Counted from the first letter of the stretch, positions 1-8,444 are shown. The stretch: DNA of 64,000 bases from JAEVLT01 sp044598425 (GCA_044598425.1 CP172536.1:2666001-2730000), one strand, 5' to 3'. The notes: a model not told the origin generated them from the letters alone. Translations and numbers: made by a program.

Positions 1-1747
1 GGCCATCCAGCTCAACGCGGAAGCCTTCACGCTTAAGCTCTTCTTGAATTTGTTTGGCGTACTCATAATGCACTTCTGGGGATACCGGGATCACTTGAGC
101 CTGAACAGGAGCAAGCCATGTTGGAAACGCTCCTTTATACTCCTCAATTAAGTAGGCAACAAAGCGCTCCATTGTGGACACAACTCCGCGGTGAACAACA
201 ACCGGACGATGCTGCTTGCCGTCTTCCCCGACATACGTTAAATCGAAGCGTTCAGGCAGCAAGAAATCAAGCTGCACTGTTGAAAGCGTCTCATCTTTTC
301 CAAGGGCTGTTCTTACTTGAACATCAAGTTTAGGACCGTAGAAAGCCGCCTCGCCTTCTGCTTCAAAGTAGTTCAGGCCAAGATCGTCCATCGCTTCTTT
401 CAGCATGCTTTGCGCTTTTTCCCACATGGCATCATCGTCAAAATACTTTGCTTTATCCTGTGGATCGCGATAGGAAAGCCTGAAAGAATAGTCGGTAATA
501 TTAAAGTCTTTGTACACATCCAAAATCAGACGGACAACGCGCTGGAATTCGTCTTTGATTTGATCCGGACGGACAAAAATATGCGCGTCATTCAGCGTCA
601 TTCCCCGTACGCGCTGCAGTCCCGATAGCGCCCCGGACATTTCATAGCGGTGCATCAATCCGAGTTCAGCAATCCGGATTGGAAGTTCGCGGTAGCTGTG
701 AATGCTATTTTTGTATACCATCATATGGTGCGGGCAGTTCATTGGGCGAAGAACCAATTGCTCATTATCCATTTCCATTACAGGAAACATGTCTTCTTGA
801 TAATGATCCCAGTGCCCGGAAGTTTTGTAAAGATCCACACTTCCCATAATTGGCGTATATACATGGTCATAGCCGAGGCGCTGTTCTTTATCGACAATAT
901 AGCGCTCGATAATCCGTCTGATTGTCGCGCCTTTTGGCAGCCATAGCGGTAACCCTTGTCCCACCTTTTGCGAAGTTGTAAATAGATTTAACTCTTTGCC
1001 AATCTTGCGGTGGTCGCGCTCCTTTGCTTCTTCTAAAAACTTAAGATGCGCTGCTAAATCTTCTTTTTTGAAAAAGGCTGTCCCATAGATCCGCTGCAGC
1101 ATTTTATTGTCGCTGTTGCCGCGCCAATAAGCGCCTGCGATACTCAATAGTTTAAATTCCTTGATTTTTCCTGTTGACGGCATGTGTACGCCGCGGCATA
1201 GGTCAAAAAATTCGCCTTGTTCGTAAATCGTTACTGTTTCATCGGCCGGAATCGCTTCAATCAATTCAAGCTTGTATTCATCGCCAATTTCTTTGTAGAT
1301 TTGAACAGCTTCATCACGGCTCACTTCTTTTCGAATAATTTCAATGTTCTCGTTGACAATTTTCGCCATTTCTTTTTCGATTTTTGGAAGATCTTCTGGA
1401 GTGATCGATTCTTCTAAATCGACATCATAATAAAACCCATTTTCAATTACAGGTCCGACACCGAGTTTTACATTCGGATAGAGTCTTTTTATTGCTTGAG
1501 CCATTAAGTGCGCAGTGCTATGGCGCAGCACCTCAAGAGCTTCAGGTGAATCGGGAGTAATGATTTCAATAGCCCCATTTCCTGGGATCGGGCGCCGAAG
1601 ATCAACCATTTGGCCATTCCATTTACCAGCAATCGCTTTTTTCTTCAGCCCAGGGCTGATGGACGCCGCGATATCTTCTGTTGTTGTTCCGTTTGGAAAC
1701 TCCTTTACTGCTCCATCTGGAAACGTAATTTTCACAACGTCTGACAT
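1..1747 (-). CDS. thrS: Threonyl-tRNA synthetase (partial, C-terminus off the left edge)
   Basis: Charges tRNA-Thr with threonine in the cytoplasm. 582 codons are visible from an ATG at 1747 with a strong AAAGGAGG ribosome binding site 7 nt upstream; the frame is open to base 1, so roughly the last 60 of the family's usual ~640 residues are missing. Visible domains in order are an N-terminal TGS domain (about residues 1-64), the editing domain with the HxxxH motif HSTAH at 76-80, and the class II catalytic core with MNCPHHM and the following HRYE segment typical of motif 2. The gene is preceded by a T-box leader, which fits regulation by uncharged tRNA-Thr. Identification is certain; only the C-terminal anticodon-binding end cannot be checked. 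Confidence 0.97.
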   Translation of the reverse strand, partial: MSDVVKITFPDGAVKEFPNGTTTEDIAASISPGLKKKAIAGKWNGQMVDLRRPIPGNGAIEIITPDSPEALEVLRHSTAHLMAQAIKRLYPNVKLGVGPVIENGFYYDVDLEESITPEDLPKIEKEMAKIVNENIEIIRKEVSRDEAVQIYKEIGDEYKLELIEAIPADETVTIYEQGEFFDLCRGVHMPSTGKIKEFKLLSIAGAYWRGNSDNKMLQRIYGTAFFKKEDLAAHLKFLEEAKERDHRKIGKELNLFTTSQKVGQGLPLWLPKGATIRRIIERYIVDKEQRLGYDHVYTPIMGSVDLYKTSGHWDHYQEDMFPVMEMDNEQLVLRPMNCPHHMMVYKNSIHSYRELPIRIAELGLMHRYEMSGALSGLQRVRGMTLNDAHIFVRPDQIKDEFQRVVRLILDVYKDFNITDYSFRLSYRDPQDKAKYFDDDAMWEKAQSMLKEAMDDLGLNYFEAEGEAAFYGPKLDVQVRTALGKDETLSTVQLDFLLPERFDLTYVGEDGKQHRPVVVHRGVVSTMERFVAYLIEEYKGAFPTWLAPVQAQVIPVSPEVHYEYAKQIQEELKREGFRVELDG

Positions 1748-1780
1748 GGTAATTCCTCCTTTAATTTTTTACAAAACAAA

Positions 1781-1810
1781 AAACCCGCCCCTAGCATAAG
1801 GGACGAGTTT
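1781..1810 (-). terminator. T-box attenuator terminator
   Basis: On the minus strand a 12-bp stem (AAACTCGTCCCT with AGGGGCGGGTTT, some G-U pairs) is followed by a T-rich run just before the thrS ribosome binding site. It is the intrinsic terminator of the T-box leader. Confidence 0.9.
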
Positions 1811-2022
1811 GTTCACACGTGGTTCCACCCAAATTTTCATTTTAGGCTCTCCGCCTTCAAATGACTTTCGGACAAATAACGGTTGCGGCCGTCAGCTATT
1901 ACGATCCTCAAAGCGGAGGGTTCACAGCTGAAGTTTAAAGGCGGTAAGCATTCGATTCGTGTTAGGAAGCTTACAGCCATGACCCCCCTCTCTAAAAACC
2001 GTAAAAGAATACTGTTGTCCTT
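1781..2022 (-). promoter_or_regulatory. T-box leader of thrS
   Basis: Read on the minus strand, the leader has the Stem I base GGACAA (2015-2020) pairing with TTGTCC, an AGAGAGG segment typical of Stem I, and the conserved T-box core GGGTGGAACCACG (1818-1830), followed by a terminator hairpin. A likely specifier ACC (plus-strand GGT at 1881-1883) lies in the 3' side of Stem I and matches threonine. Known T-box logic: uncharged tRNA-Thr stabilises the antiterminator and lets thrS be transcribed. The specifier assignment is my reading of the fold and is less certain than the T-box itself. Confidence 0.92.
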
Positions 2023-2060
2023 ATCATTACTTTTGCTTTATAAATTTGATTATGTATGCA

Positions 2061-2089
2061 ATTATAGTGATTCTATTTTGAAAAATCAA
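2061..2089 (-). promoter_or_regulatory. Sigma-A promoter of thrS
   Basis: Minus-strand TTGATT (2084-2089) and TATAAT (2061-2066) with a 17-bp spacer, ending about 40 nt before the T-box Stem I. Spacing and sequence are near consensus. Confidence 0.8.
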
Positions 2090-2143
2090 GGACTAATCAC
2101 ACAATATTTTCATTTTTCCCCAGTATTCTTTTGTTTATTCACC

Positions 2144-3016
2144 TTAAGCATTTTCACCGCAAGGATTCCAATTCAGCATTTCGCGAAATATTTTAAAAGG
2201 CTTGATCGCTACCCTTTCCTCAAAAATATTTCTGATTGTTCGAACAAGCGGGGCCTCCGCATCCTTTGTATAGAGAAAAATCTTTGTTGGCGCAATGGAA
2301 AGTAGAGGGGCAATTGAGGCGGAATCAATATAAACAGGGTGATTGAACAGCAATTTTCGATCAATCATTTTTACAAGCTCCGCCCGCTTAATTTCCGTAA
2401 AATCAGCGTTAAAAAAGGCGATCTCTTTCTCCTCGTCAAAAAGCAAATGCAAAACAGATATTTTCGGTAGGCGATTTTTTAAAAAGTCCCTAAGAGTCTG
2501 TACAAACATTTGATACTCCTGTTCCATTTTGTATTCGTCGATGGAAACCCCTACATAATTTTCCAATACTTCGAAATAGGAGCGTAGTCGAAATTTACTA
2601 AACGATTCAAATTGAAACGAAATATTTTCTTGAAAAACGTGGTCTACTGCTTCTTTTATCCGGGCATCCTCAGCTGTTTCCTTTATGAAAGCTGCTAAAT
2701 CTTCCCTTTGCCCATCAAGAATTGAATAGATGATCTCGATAATTTGCTGCTGTTCTTCGAGATCTGTATAGTAGTATTGGTCATGTAATATTGAGCGAAA
2801 CCAATCGTCGCGCTTTACCGTCAAGATAAAATGACAAAAGGCGTACTTTAATTTTTCCAATTGGTTTTCCAGAAACTGATTGTCCATTATTTTTACTGTA
2901 TAGCGATCTTCAATATGAAGAATCATTGGATCATTTTCTGTTAAACATAATTCATTAAGCAAGTGCTGATAAAATTTTGTGGAATCAGCCTTGTTTTGGA
3001 AGATGATTTCTGCCAA
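2144..3016 (-). CDS. ytxC: YtxC family sporulation-associated protein
   Basis: A 290-residue soluble protein matching the YtxC family by length, position between dnaI and thrS, and sequence character; its biochemical role is unknown and it is usually listed as sporulation-related. It starts at a TTG (3016) with a GAGGGGGGA ribosome binding site about 7 nt upstream; an ATG start further upstream is not available. The protein is acidic and rich in Phe, Glu and Lys with no signal peptide or membrane segment. In B. subtilis a membrane-protein gene, ytxB, sits between dnaI and ytxC; here it is absent and two terminators lie in that gap, so ytxC is probably transcribed separately from dnaB-dnaI. 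Confidence 0.85.
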   Translation of the reverse strand: MAEIIFQNKADSTKFYQHLLNELCLTENDPMILHIEDRYTVKIMDNQFLENQLEKLKYAFCHFILTVKRDDWFRSILHDQYYYTDLEEQQQIIEIIYSILDGQREDLAAFIKETAEDARIKEAVDHVFQENISFQFESFSKFRLRSYFEVLENYVGVSIDEYKMEQEYQMFVQTLRDFLKNRLPKISVLHLLFDEEKEIAFFNADFTEIKRAELVKMIDRKLLFNHPVYIDSASIAPLLSIAPTKIFLYTKDAEAPLVRTIRNIFEERVAIKPFKIFREMLNWNPCGENA

Positions 3017-3101
3017 CCAAATCCCCCCTCGTCACAAAGTCTCTGATTCATGTATATGGGGAACTTGGCAAAAATAGACGTACCCTCGGGGAGCGTTCGC
3101 A

Positions 3102-3132
3102 AATAAAAAAACATCTGTCGGAAGAGCAGATG
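3102..3132 (-). terminator. Second terminator between dnaI and ytxC
   Basis: Minus strand: CATCTGC, loop, CAGATG, then seven T. It lies between the dnaI terminator and ytxC and would isolate ytxC from upstream transcription. Confidence 0.7.
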
Positions 3133-3160
3133 GCGATTATCATTGTTTGAGAAAAAACTG

Positions 3161-3187
3161 TCGAAGTTAAGATATAAATTCTGATAA
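3161..3187 (+). repeat. Solo copy of the AAGTTAAGATATAAATTCTGATA repeat tail
   Basis: TCGAAGTTAAGATATAAATT followed by CTGATAA is the same sequence that ends each 188-bp unit at 15323-15941 and recurs near 51.8 and 62.2 kb. Here it stands alone beside the dnaI terminator, so it is either a remnant of an excised repeat or a preferred landing sequence. Confidence 0.7.
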
Positions 3188-3189
3188 TA

Positions 3190-3233
3190 AAATAAAAACT
3201 GGCTCATAGGCGAAGTTAGCCTTCTGAGCCAGC
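3190..3233 (-). terminator. Terminator of the nrdR-dnaB-dnaI operon
   Basis: Minus strand: CTGGCTCA, a loop, TGAGCCAG, then TTTTTATTTTA. It begins a few bases after the dnaI stop codon. Confidence 0.85.
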
Positions 3234-3239
3234 GCTTTA

Positions 3240-4169
3240 TTACCTTCTTCGATTTGGTCCGTCAATTAATACAGGTTCACTTAAATAACGAATCCGCTCC
3301 ATAATTCTCCGTGCTTTAACTTTTTCTTCTTCACCGCGCTGACTATAGGTTAAATGATGTTCAAGGCCCTGAAAGTCGAAATTCGAGGTGAAAAAGGTCG
3401 GCAGGTTTTCAAGCATGCGGTATTGAAGGATCGGACCCAGCACTTCATCTCTCGTCCAGCTGGAAACAGCCTCTGCTCCAATATCGTCCAGCATTAAGAT
3501 CGGTTCTTTTTTAAGAGCCTCAATTTTTACATTTAAACTGGAGTCACCAATTGATCCTTTAATTTCTCTTAATAATTCCGGGACATAAACAATCATTGAA
3601 GGAATTTTCTTTTTAACCAGTTCATTGGCAATCGCCCCTAATAAATACGATTTTCCCACTCCAAATTTGCCGTAGAGATATAAGCCCTTGTGCGTTTTTC
3701 CCTGCTCATAATTCATTAAAAATGAAGCAGCTTTATCTACCGCATCAAGCCGGCCAAAATCTTTCTCAAAGTCATCAAATGAAGCATTTAAAATATCTTT
3801 AGGGACATGCAAACTTTTGATTAAGCGCTCATTTTTCCGTTTTTCATCATCGATCATTTTCCTTGGACAACGTTCATAATGAAGAACGATTGCATTTCTT
3901 GTCAGCACCAGCTTAGGCTGATAGCCTTTCATCATATTGACGCAGCCTTCAAGGCTGGAACAACGATTGCACTCCTTGCTCTGATCAATATATTCAAAGA
4001 GTTTTCCAATGTTTTTTTCAATTATGTCATTTGTGAGCTCGTTTGCGTGCTCGGCTAAAAAAGCCTTGACCTCTGGATGGTTTAAGGTTGCACTACGCAT
4101 TTGCGCATATCGCTTTTGAAAATTTTCATTTGCCGCCAACCGTTTTAAAGTTTGATTGATTTTTTCCAT
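3240..4169 (-). CDS. dnaI: Primosomal protein DnaI, helicase loader
   Basis: AAA+ ATPase that loads the replicative helicase DnaC onto DNA together with DnaB and DnaD. The 309-residue length is normal. Visible parts: an N-terminal zinc-binding region with Cys67, Cys70, Cys76 and Cys101; Walker A GKFGVGKS at 167-174; Walker B ILMLDDIG at about 224-231; and a sensor-1-type TSN near 261. The start at 4169 follows dnaB by 11 bp with a GGTGAAGGA ribosome binding site. Its position downstream of nrdR and dnaB is the conserved Bacillus primosome cluster. Confidence 0.97.
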   Translation of the reverse strand: MEKINQTLKRLAANENFQKRYAQMRSATLNHPEVKAFLAEHANELTNDIIEKNIGKLFEYIDQSKECNRCSSLEGCVNMMKGYQPKLVLTRNAIVLHYERCPRKMIDDEKRKNERLIKSLHVPKDILNASFDDFEKDFGRLDAVDKAASFLMNYEQGKTHKGLYLYGKFGVGKSYLLGAIANELVKKKIPSMIVYVPELLREIKGSIGDSSLNVKIEALKKEPILMLDDIGAEAVSSWTRDEVLGPILQYRMLENLPTFFTSNFDFQGLEHHLTYSQRGEEEKVKARRIMERIRYLSEPVLIDGPNRRR

Positions 4170-4180
4170 TCCTTCACCAC

Positions 4181-5587
4181 CTATTTACGAAACGCCTTTA
4201 ATTTCTCGTCGATTTCCCGTTTTTTAGCCTCGAGATCAAGATCAGGTTTGCCGTCGTCCTGGTTTAAACTTTTATTTGGAGCTGCTTGCGTCTCCTCATC
4301 AAACCAATCCGGAAGAAACTCCGTTCGAATTGGCTTTTGTTTTGCCGAACGCCCGGTTTTCTTGCCGCTGCTCCATTCAAGATAGGTGCGATGCTCACTC
4401 TTCGCCAAATCCATCGCTTCTTTAACCGTTTTTATTTGCTTTCTTGTCCAATGGCTTGCGATCTTTTGAACATAACCTTTCGTCAACTTCATATCCGTTC
4501 GCAGCATAACAAATTGGATCAAGACATTGACAACTCCCGGCAGCAATTTTTGCTTGAACAGGACTTCTTCAATGATTTGAATATCGGATTGTGAGGGCTC
4601 CGCTCCGCCGGATACATCTTTCAACACTTGCAGTGGTGAAGTTGTCTCCAAATAGCGAATTAACTTTTCTTCCTGTGATTTCGGCTCATCATGCTGTGTG
4701 CGGTTTGCGACAGGCTGAATTCGATTGACAAGGCTTGGAAGCTTGTCTTCATGCAAAAATTGATACCAATCGCGGGCAGCTTTTCGCAATTCGTCAATAT
4801 CAATTTCATTTTCTTCATCTATTGCACTCAACAAAATATTTTTCATTTGAATCGGATCAATCTTATAAAGGAAGGCAAGATTGCTGATCGCTTCCTTTAC
4901 TTTGTTTGTTAAAGCTTTTTTCGGAATAAGCGAATCATTTAACCCTGCTGCCAGCAGTTCAAAATCAAATGTTTCGGCTCCAAGATGAATAGGTGAAGGT
5001 TCCGAGCGCCCAATAAAATTCCATCCCGTCTCGGCATCCAAATCTCCTACCCGATCCTGCACATATTGCAGGCTTCCTGGAGTTGCAGACTCAAAAACAT
5101 CTTGGAACGCTTTGGTCACTTCTTGGAAATCGTCAGACGGTCTCGTTTGATCACTAAAAAATCGTTTTAAGCGGGCAAAATGATTTTTACCTATTTTTCG
5201 ATACAAAAAAATATTTAGCATCCCATCAAGGAAAAATTGCTCAGGGGTTAATGGCGGCTGCAATTCGTAGATAAAGGAACGCTCCCCCTCATTATTTTTT
5301 ACAAATGTCTTTAATAAGCCTATTCCTTCCAACTTTAACCGTGCTTCATATATTTCTTTTAAATTTAAAGTCAACAAATTCATCAAAAGGTGGTGGGAGG
5401 AGGAATCAGACCATAAACGATTTTCTCCCAATTCCGCCCAGAGTGTCATATACAAACTAACACACACAGGTCCAACCAAAGGCTGATATAAAAAAGTCAG
5501 CACCTTCCGATCATAGTCATGCAGCAATCCATTTGCAGCCACCGTATAGCGGTCAATTGGTAAAATTTCCTGCCAATGCTGCCCCAT
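4181..5587 (-). CDS. dnaB: Replication initiation and membrane attachment protein DnaB
   Basis: The Gram-positive DnaB (not a helicase) works with DnaD and DnaI to load the replicative helicase at oriC and restarting forks, and links the origin to the membrane. The 468 residues match the family's length. Winged-helix domain in the N-terminal third and the DnaB/DnaD C-terminal domain including the segment around WTRKQIKTVKEAM (about 380-400). The start at 5587 has a GAGAGGTAGAAGG ribosome binding site. It lies 51 bp after nrdR and 11 bp before dnaI, almost certainly in one transcript. Confidence 0.96.
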   Translation of the reverse strand: MGQHWQEILPIDRYTVAANGLLHDYDRKVLTFLYQPLVGPVCVSLYMTLWAELGENRLWSDSSSHHLLMNLLTLNLKEIYEARLKLEGIGLLKTFVKNNEGERSFIYELQPPLTPEQFFLDGMLNIFLYRKIGKNHFARLKRFFSDQTRPSDDFQEVTKAFQDVFESATPGSLQYVQDRVGDLDAETGWNFIGRSEPSPIHLGAETFDFELLAAGLNDSLIPKKALTNKVKEAISNLAFLYKIDPIQMKNILLSAIDEENEIDIDELRKAARDWYQFLHEDKLPSLVNRIQPVANRTQHDEPKSQEEKLIRYLETTSPLQVLKDVSGGAEPSQSDIQIIEEVLFKQKLLPGVVNVLIQFVMLRTDMKLTKGYVQKIASHWTRKQIKTVKEAMDLAKSEHRTYLEWSSGKKTGRSAKQKPIRTEFLPDWFDEETQAAPNKSLNQDDGKPDLDLEAKKREIDEKLKAFRK

Positions 5588-5638
5588 AGCCTTCTACCTC
5601 TCTTTATGAGCAAAGGAGCCAAAGATTCCTTTAGCCCC

Positions 5639-6100
5639 TTATGTCTTCTCTTTCTTTATCAATTCTTTTAACTCTTCGATAAAGACATTAATATCTTTAA
5701 ATTGGCGATAAACAGATGCAAATCTTACATACGCTACTTCATCGACACGGGCAAGCCTGTCCATCACCATTTCACCAATATCTCCACTTTGGAATTCAGA
5801 AACCCCCTGACTGCGAAGTTCCTTCTCCACCTCATGGGTAATGTCTTCCAGTTCTCTTAGAGCAACCGGCCTTTTTTCACAGGCTTTGATTAAACCGCGC
5901 AAAATTTTATCACGGCTAAACTCTTCTCGTGTTCCTTCTTTTTTTACGACAATAAGCGGTATATCTTCAATTTTTTCAAATGTTGTAAACCGGTAGCCGC
6001 ATTTTTCGCATTCCCGCCTTCGCCTTGTAGCCCGCCCCTCATCAACTGGTCGGGAATCAAGCACACGGGTACCATAATTTTGACATGAAGGGCATTTCAT
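5639..6100 (-). CDS. nrdR: Transcriptional repressor NrdR
   Basis: ATP/dATP-sensing repressor of ribonucleotide reductase genes. The 153-residue protein has the N-terminal zinc ribbon with Cys3, Cys6, Cys31 and Cys34 and the signature VLDSRPVDEGRATRRRRECE region, followed by an ATP-cone domain (about residues 49-139). It starts at 6100 after a GGAG ribosome binding site. It is the first gene of the nrdR-dnaB-dnaI unit, the usual arrangement in Bacillus. All metal ligands are intact. Confidence 0.97.
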   Translation of the reverse strand: MKCPSCQNYGTRVLDSRPVDEGRATRRRRECEKCGYRFTTFEKIEDIPLIVVKKEGTREEFSRDKILRGLIKACEKRPVALRELEDITHEVEKELRSQGVSEFQSGDIGEMVMDRLARVDEVAYVRFASVYRQFKDINVFIEELKELIKKEKT

Positions 6101-6297
6101 AGTCGATCAACTCCATAAGAAAGCACCTGTGCCATGCTTTCTGAATGATTCCATAGAAAGGATGACGAGGACGATTTCATCTTGAAAAAACAGCTTGGTA
6201 AATATGTAAATCTATCCATTTTTCCGGCATTTTTTAAAATCGCTGTAATCCTTAAGAATAGTTTATAAAAAACAATTGGTTAATACAAGCATGACAG
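6101..6297 (-). promoter_or_regulatory. Upstream region of nrdR with a GAAAGCA/TGCTTTC inverted repeat
   Basis: No gene here. About 20-45 nt upstream of nrdR an imperfect inverted repeat AGAAAGCA...TGCTTTCT (6119-6143) could form a hairpin in the leader. I see no convincing promoter hexamers at standard spacing. Confidence 0.4.
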
Positions 6298-6693
6298 CTA
6301 TGAGTTTTTTCCAGACCCGAGATAAGTATGAAGCTTATTTAACCGCTCGTAGTACGTAACAATCCGCCGTTTCAAAATCGGGTAGGAGCCAATAAGCGAA
6401 AACCGCTCGGTAGAAACGGTAAAGTCTACCGACGTTTCAAGCGGCCGCGCGGAAATGATCGTAACGACGAGAAAACACGGAAATGGTTTGCTGATTTCTA
6501 CAGCTAGTTCTCCATGTTCTTTGGACACCGTTGTAACTCGGCAATCTGCATCTTTACGGAATAACTCCTCAATCGTCTGGAACATTTGATTGAAATTGGT
6601 TTTATAATAGTGTGTTCGTAATTCCTCATCACGCTGATGGTCAGATGTCTCTACTTGCTTTTTAAACCGCTGGAATAAATCTGAAATCGCCAT
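6298..6693 (-). CDS. DUF1499-like cytosolic protein
   Basis: A 131-residue soluble protein with no signal peptide or membrane segment. The central pattern (RTHYYK, then ISARPLETSVDFTV, then a C-terminal YYERL segment) resembles the DUF1499-type cytosolic proteins found beside speD or nrdR in Bacillus; that family match is from memory of its pattern and function is unknown. It starts at 6693 with a GGGGGAT ribosome binding site 6 nt upstream. The speD terminator lies just upstream, so it is likely transcribed from its own promoter. Confidence 0.7.
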   Translation of the reverse strand: MAISDLFQRFKKQVETSDHQRDEELRTHYYKTNFNQMFQTIEELFRKDADCRVTTVSKEHGELAVEISKPFPCFLVVTIISARPLETSVDFTVSTERFSLIGSYPILKRRIVTYYERLNKLHTYLGSGKNS

Positions 6694-6744
6694 TGCAATC
6701 CCCCATTTTAATAATCATTTCTTTTAGTTTACGACAAATAAGGA

Positions 6745-6776
6745 AAAATTAAAAAAAGGATGTATCGCTACATCCT
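6745..6776 (-). terminator. Terminator of speD
   Basis: Minus strand: AGGATGTA-GCGA-TACATCCT, a perfect 8-bp stem with a tetraloop, then a run of T. It lies 22 bp after the speD stop codon. Confidence 0.9.
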
Positions 6777-6798
6777 CTTGCTTCTTTTTTTATAAAAA

Positions 6799-7173
6799 TT
6801 AAAGAACTTTTGCCTGCTTAACTTCAACAGGTCCCATGCCACGCGGAATTTCAATATTCTCGCGCGTTTCAGCGCCTAATGCTTCAGCAATATAATCAGC
6901 CGCAATATTCGGGTTTAAATCACCGCAAGTATACACATCAATGCTTGCATATCCATGTTCGGGAAAGCTGTGAATCGTCAAGTGTGATTCTGAAATAATC
7001 ACGACTCCGCTCACACCTTGTGGAGCAAACTTATGAAACGCAACCTCGCGAATTTCAGCACCTGATTTAAGAGCAGCTTCTACAAATGTTTGCTCAATAA
7101 AATCCATATCATTCAATTTTTCAAAATCGCAACCCCACAACTCTGAGATTACGTGCCGTCCCATTGTTTCCAT
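6799..7173 (-). CDS. speD: S-adenosylmethionine decarboxylase proenzyme
   Basis: Decarboxylates S-adenosylmethionine to supply aminopropyl groups for spermidine synthesis. The ATG at 7173 gives 124 residues, the normal length of the bacterial short-form enzyme, with an AAGGGGG ribosome binding site 8 nt upstream; a longer in-frame extension back to 7245 has no ribosome binding site. The self-cleavage site is visible as Glu62-Ser63 in IISESHLTIHSF; Ser63 becomes the pyruvoyl cofactor, and His68 and the YTCGD cysteine are in place. Monocistronic, with its own promoter and terminator. Confidence 0.96.
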   Translation of the reverse strand: METMGRHVISELWGCDFEKLNDMDFIEQTFVEAALKSGAEIREVAFHKFAPQGVSGVVIISESHLTIHSFPEHGYASIDVYTCGDLNPNIAADYIAEALGAETRENIEIPRGMGPVEVKQAKVL

Positions 7174-7323
7174 ATTCATTTCCCCCTTCAGGATTTTCGC
7201 TGCATTCTTGAAATCGTCTGTTGACGGTAAGTTGGTCACTACCACGGGGGAAAGTTAGTCCAAAGAGGTCCTAACCCTTTAAGTAGTGAATCGCTCCCTA
7301 ATTTCAAGAAGTTCACGATGACT

Positions 7324-7352
7324 AGTATACTTGGTTTATATTTTTTTTGCAA
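7324..7352 (-). promoter_or_regulatory. Sigma-A promoter of speD
   Basis: Minus-strand TTGCAA (7347-7352) and TATACT (7324-7329) with a 17-bp spacer. This predicts an untranslated leader of roughly 145 nt before the speD ATG. Confidence 0.75.
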
Positions 7353-7371
7353 CCTATCAAGTTAAAAATTT

Positions 7372-7411
7372 TTTAAAACAAAAGAAGCGCTATCAAGTTG
7401 ACAGCGCTTCT
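7372..7411 (-). terminator. Terminator of gapB
   Basis: Minus strand: AAGAAGCGCT, loop, AGCGCTTCTT, then TTGTTTT. It abuts the gapB stop codon. Confidence 0.85.
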
Positions 7412-7412
7412 T

Positions 7413-8444
7413 TTATCCTACTTTCACATGCGAATATTTCGCCATTTCACTGGCAACATAATGAGCAAGATCGACGACCCTTGAAGAATATCCCCATTCA
7501 TTATCATACCAGGCCAGCACTTTCACCTTATTCGTTCCCATTACCATTGTCGAAAGGCCATCGATAACGGCAGAATGATCATTTGTATTAAAATCAACGG
7601 ATACCAATGGTTCCATTGTCAATCCAAGAATCCCTTTTAACGGCCCGCGCGATGCTTCAATAAAAGCTTTGTTCACTTCATCTGCTGTCACATCGGTTTT
7701 TAAATCAACAACCAAATCAACCAATGAAACATTTGGTGTTGGAACTCTTAATGCCATACCATGAATTTTTCCCTTTAATTGCGGCAAAACAAGCGCCAAT
7801 GCTTTAGCAGCCCCTGTCGTCGTCGGAATAATCGATTGTGCACACGCCCTAGCTCTCCGTAAATCTTTATGAGGATTATCGATATTCCTCTGGTCATTTG
7901 TATAGGCATGGACGGTGGTCATTAAACCGTTTTCAATTCCGAACATTTCGTCCATCACCTTCGCCACCGGTGCCAGACAGTTTGTCGTGCAGGAAGCATT
8001 TGAAATAATTTGATGGTGATCCAAGTCAAGCATCTCTTCATTTACACCCATTACAATCGTAACGTCTTCATTTTTCCCCGGCGCGGTTAAAATGACTTTT
8101 TTCGCACCAGCTTGAAGATGCAGGCCTGCTTTCTCGCGTGAATTAAACTTTCCTGTCGCTTCTATGACGATATCAATATTCATCTCTTTCCACGGAAGCT
8201 CTTCCGGATTTCGATTGTTTAACAGCTTGACTCTTTTGCCATTTACAATCAATTCATCATCGAGCGCAATGACTTCTCCTGCGAACGGTCCATGTACTGT
8301 ATCATATTTTAATAAATGAGCGAGTGTTCCAGCAGGGTAACTAGCATTTATCGCAGCAATTTCCAATTGATCCCCAACAATCGCCTTTCTAAAAACCATT
8401 CTTCCGATTCTCCCAAAACCATTAATTGCTACTCTCGCCTTCAT
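7413..8444 (-). CDS. gapB: NADP-dependent glyceraldehyde-3-phosphate dehydrogenase (gluconeogenic)
   Basis: Gluconeogenic GapB runs 1,3-bisphosphoglycerate to glyceraldehyde-3-phosphate with NADPH. The 343-residue protein has the Rossmann motif GFGRIGR at 9-15 and the catalytic segment NASCTTNC with Cys152. It starts at ATG 8444 after GTGGAAGGAG. The assignment to GapB rather than glycolytic GapA rests on position beside speD and coaE, absence of the cggR-gapA-pgk context, and two CcpN-type operators in its promoter, the known GapB repressor's sites. Cofactor preference is inferred from this, not read from residues. Confidence 0.93.
   Translation of the reverse strand: MKARVAINGFGRIGRMVFRKAIVGDQLEIAAINASYPAGTLAHLLKYDTVHGPFAGEVIALDDELIVNGKRVKLLNNRNPEELPWKEMNIDIVIEATGKFNSREKAGLHLQAGAKKVILTAPGKNEDVTIVMGVNEEMLDLDHHQIISNASCTTNCLAPVAKVMDEMFGIENGLMTTVHAYTNDQRNIDNPHKDLRRARACAQSIIPTTTGAAKALALVLPQLKGKIHGMALRVPTPNVSLVDLVVDLKTDVTADEVNKAFIEASRGPLKGILGLTMEPLVSVDFNTNDHSAVIDGLSTMVMGTNKVKVLAWYDNEWGYSSRVVDLAHYVASEMAKYSHVKVG

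Noticed and set aside
2941..3207. A gene between dnaI and ytxC in place of ytxB
   Set aside because: The 88-residue frame there overlaps the ytxC start and both terminators and looks like chance.
7174..7245. N-terminal extension of SpeD starting at GTG 7245
   Set aside because: No ribosome binding site and not part of the family; the ATG at 7173 has an ideal site.
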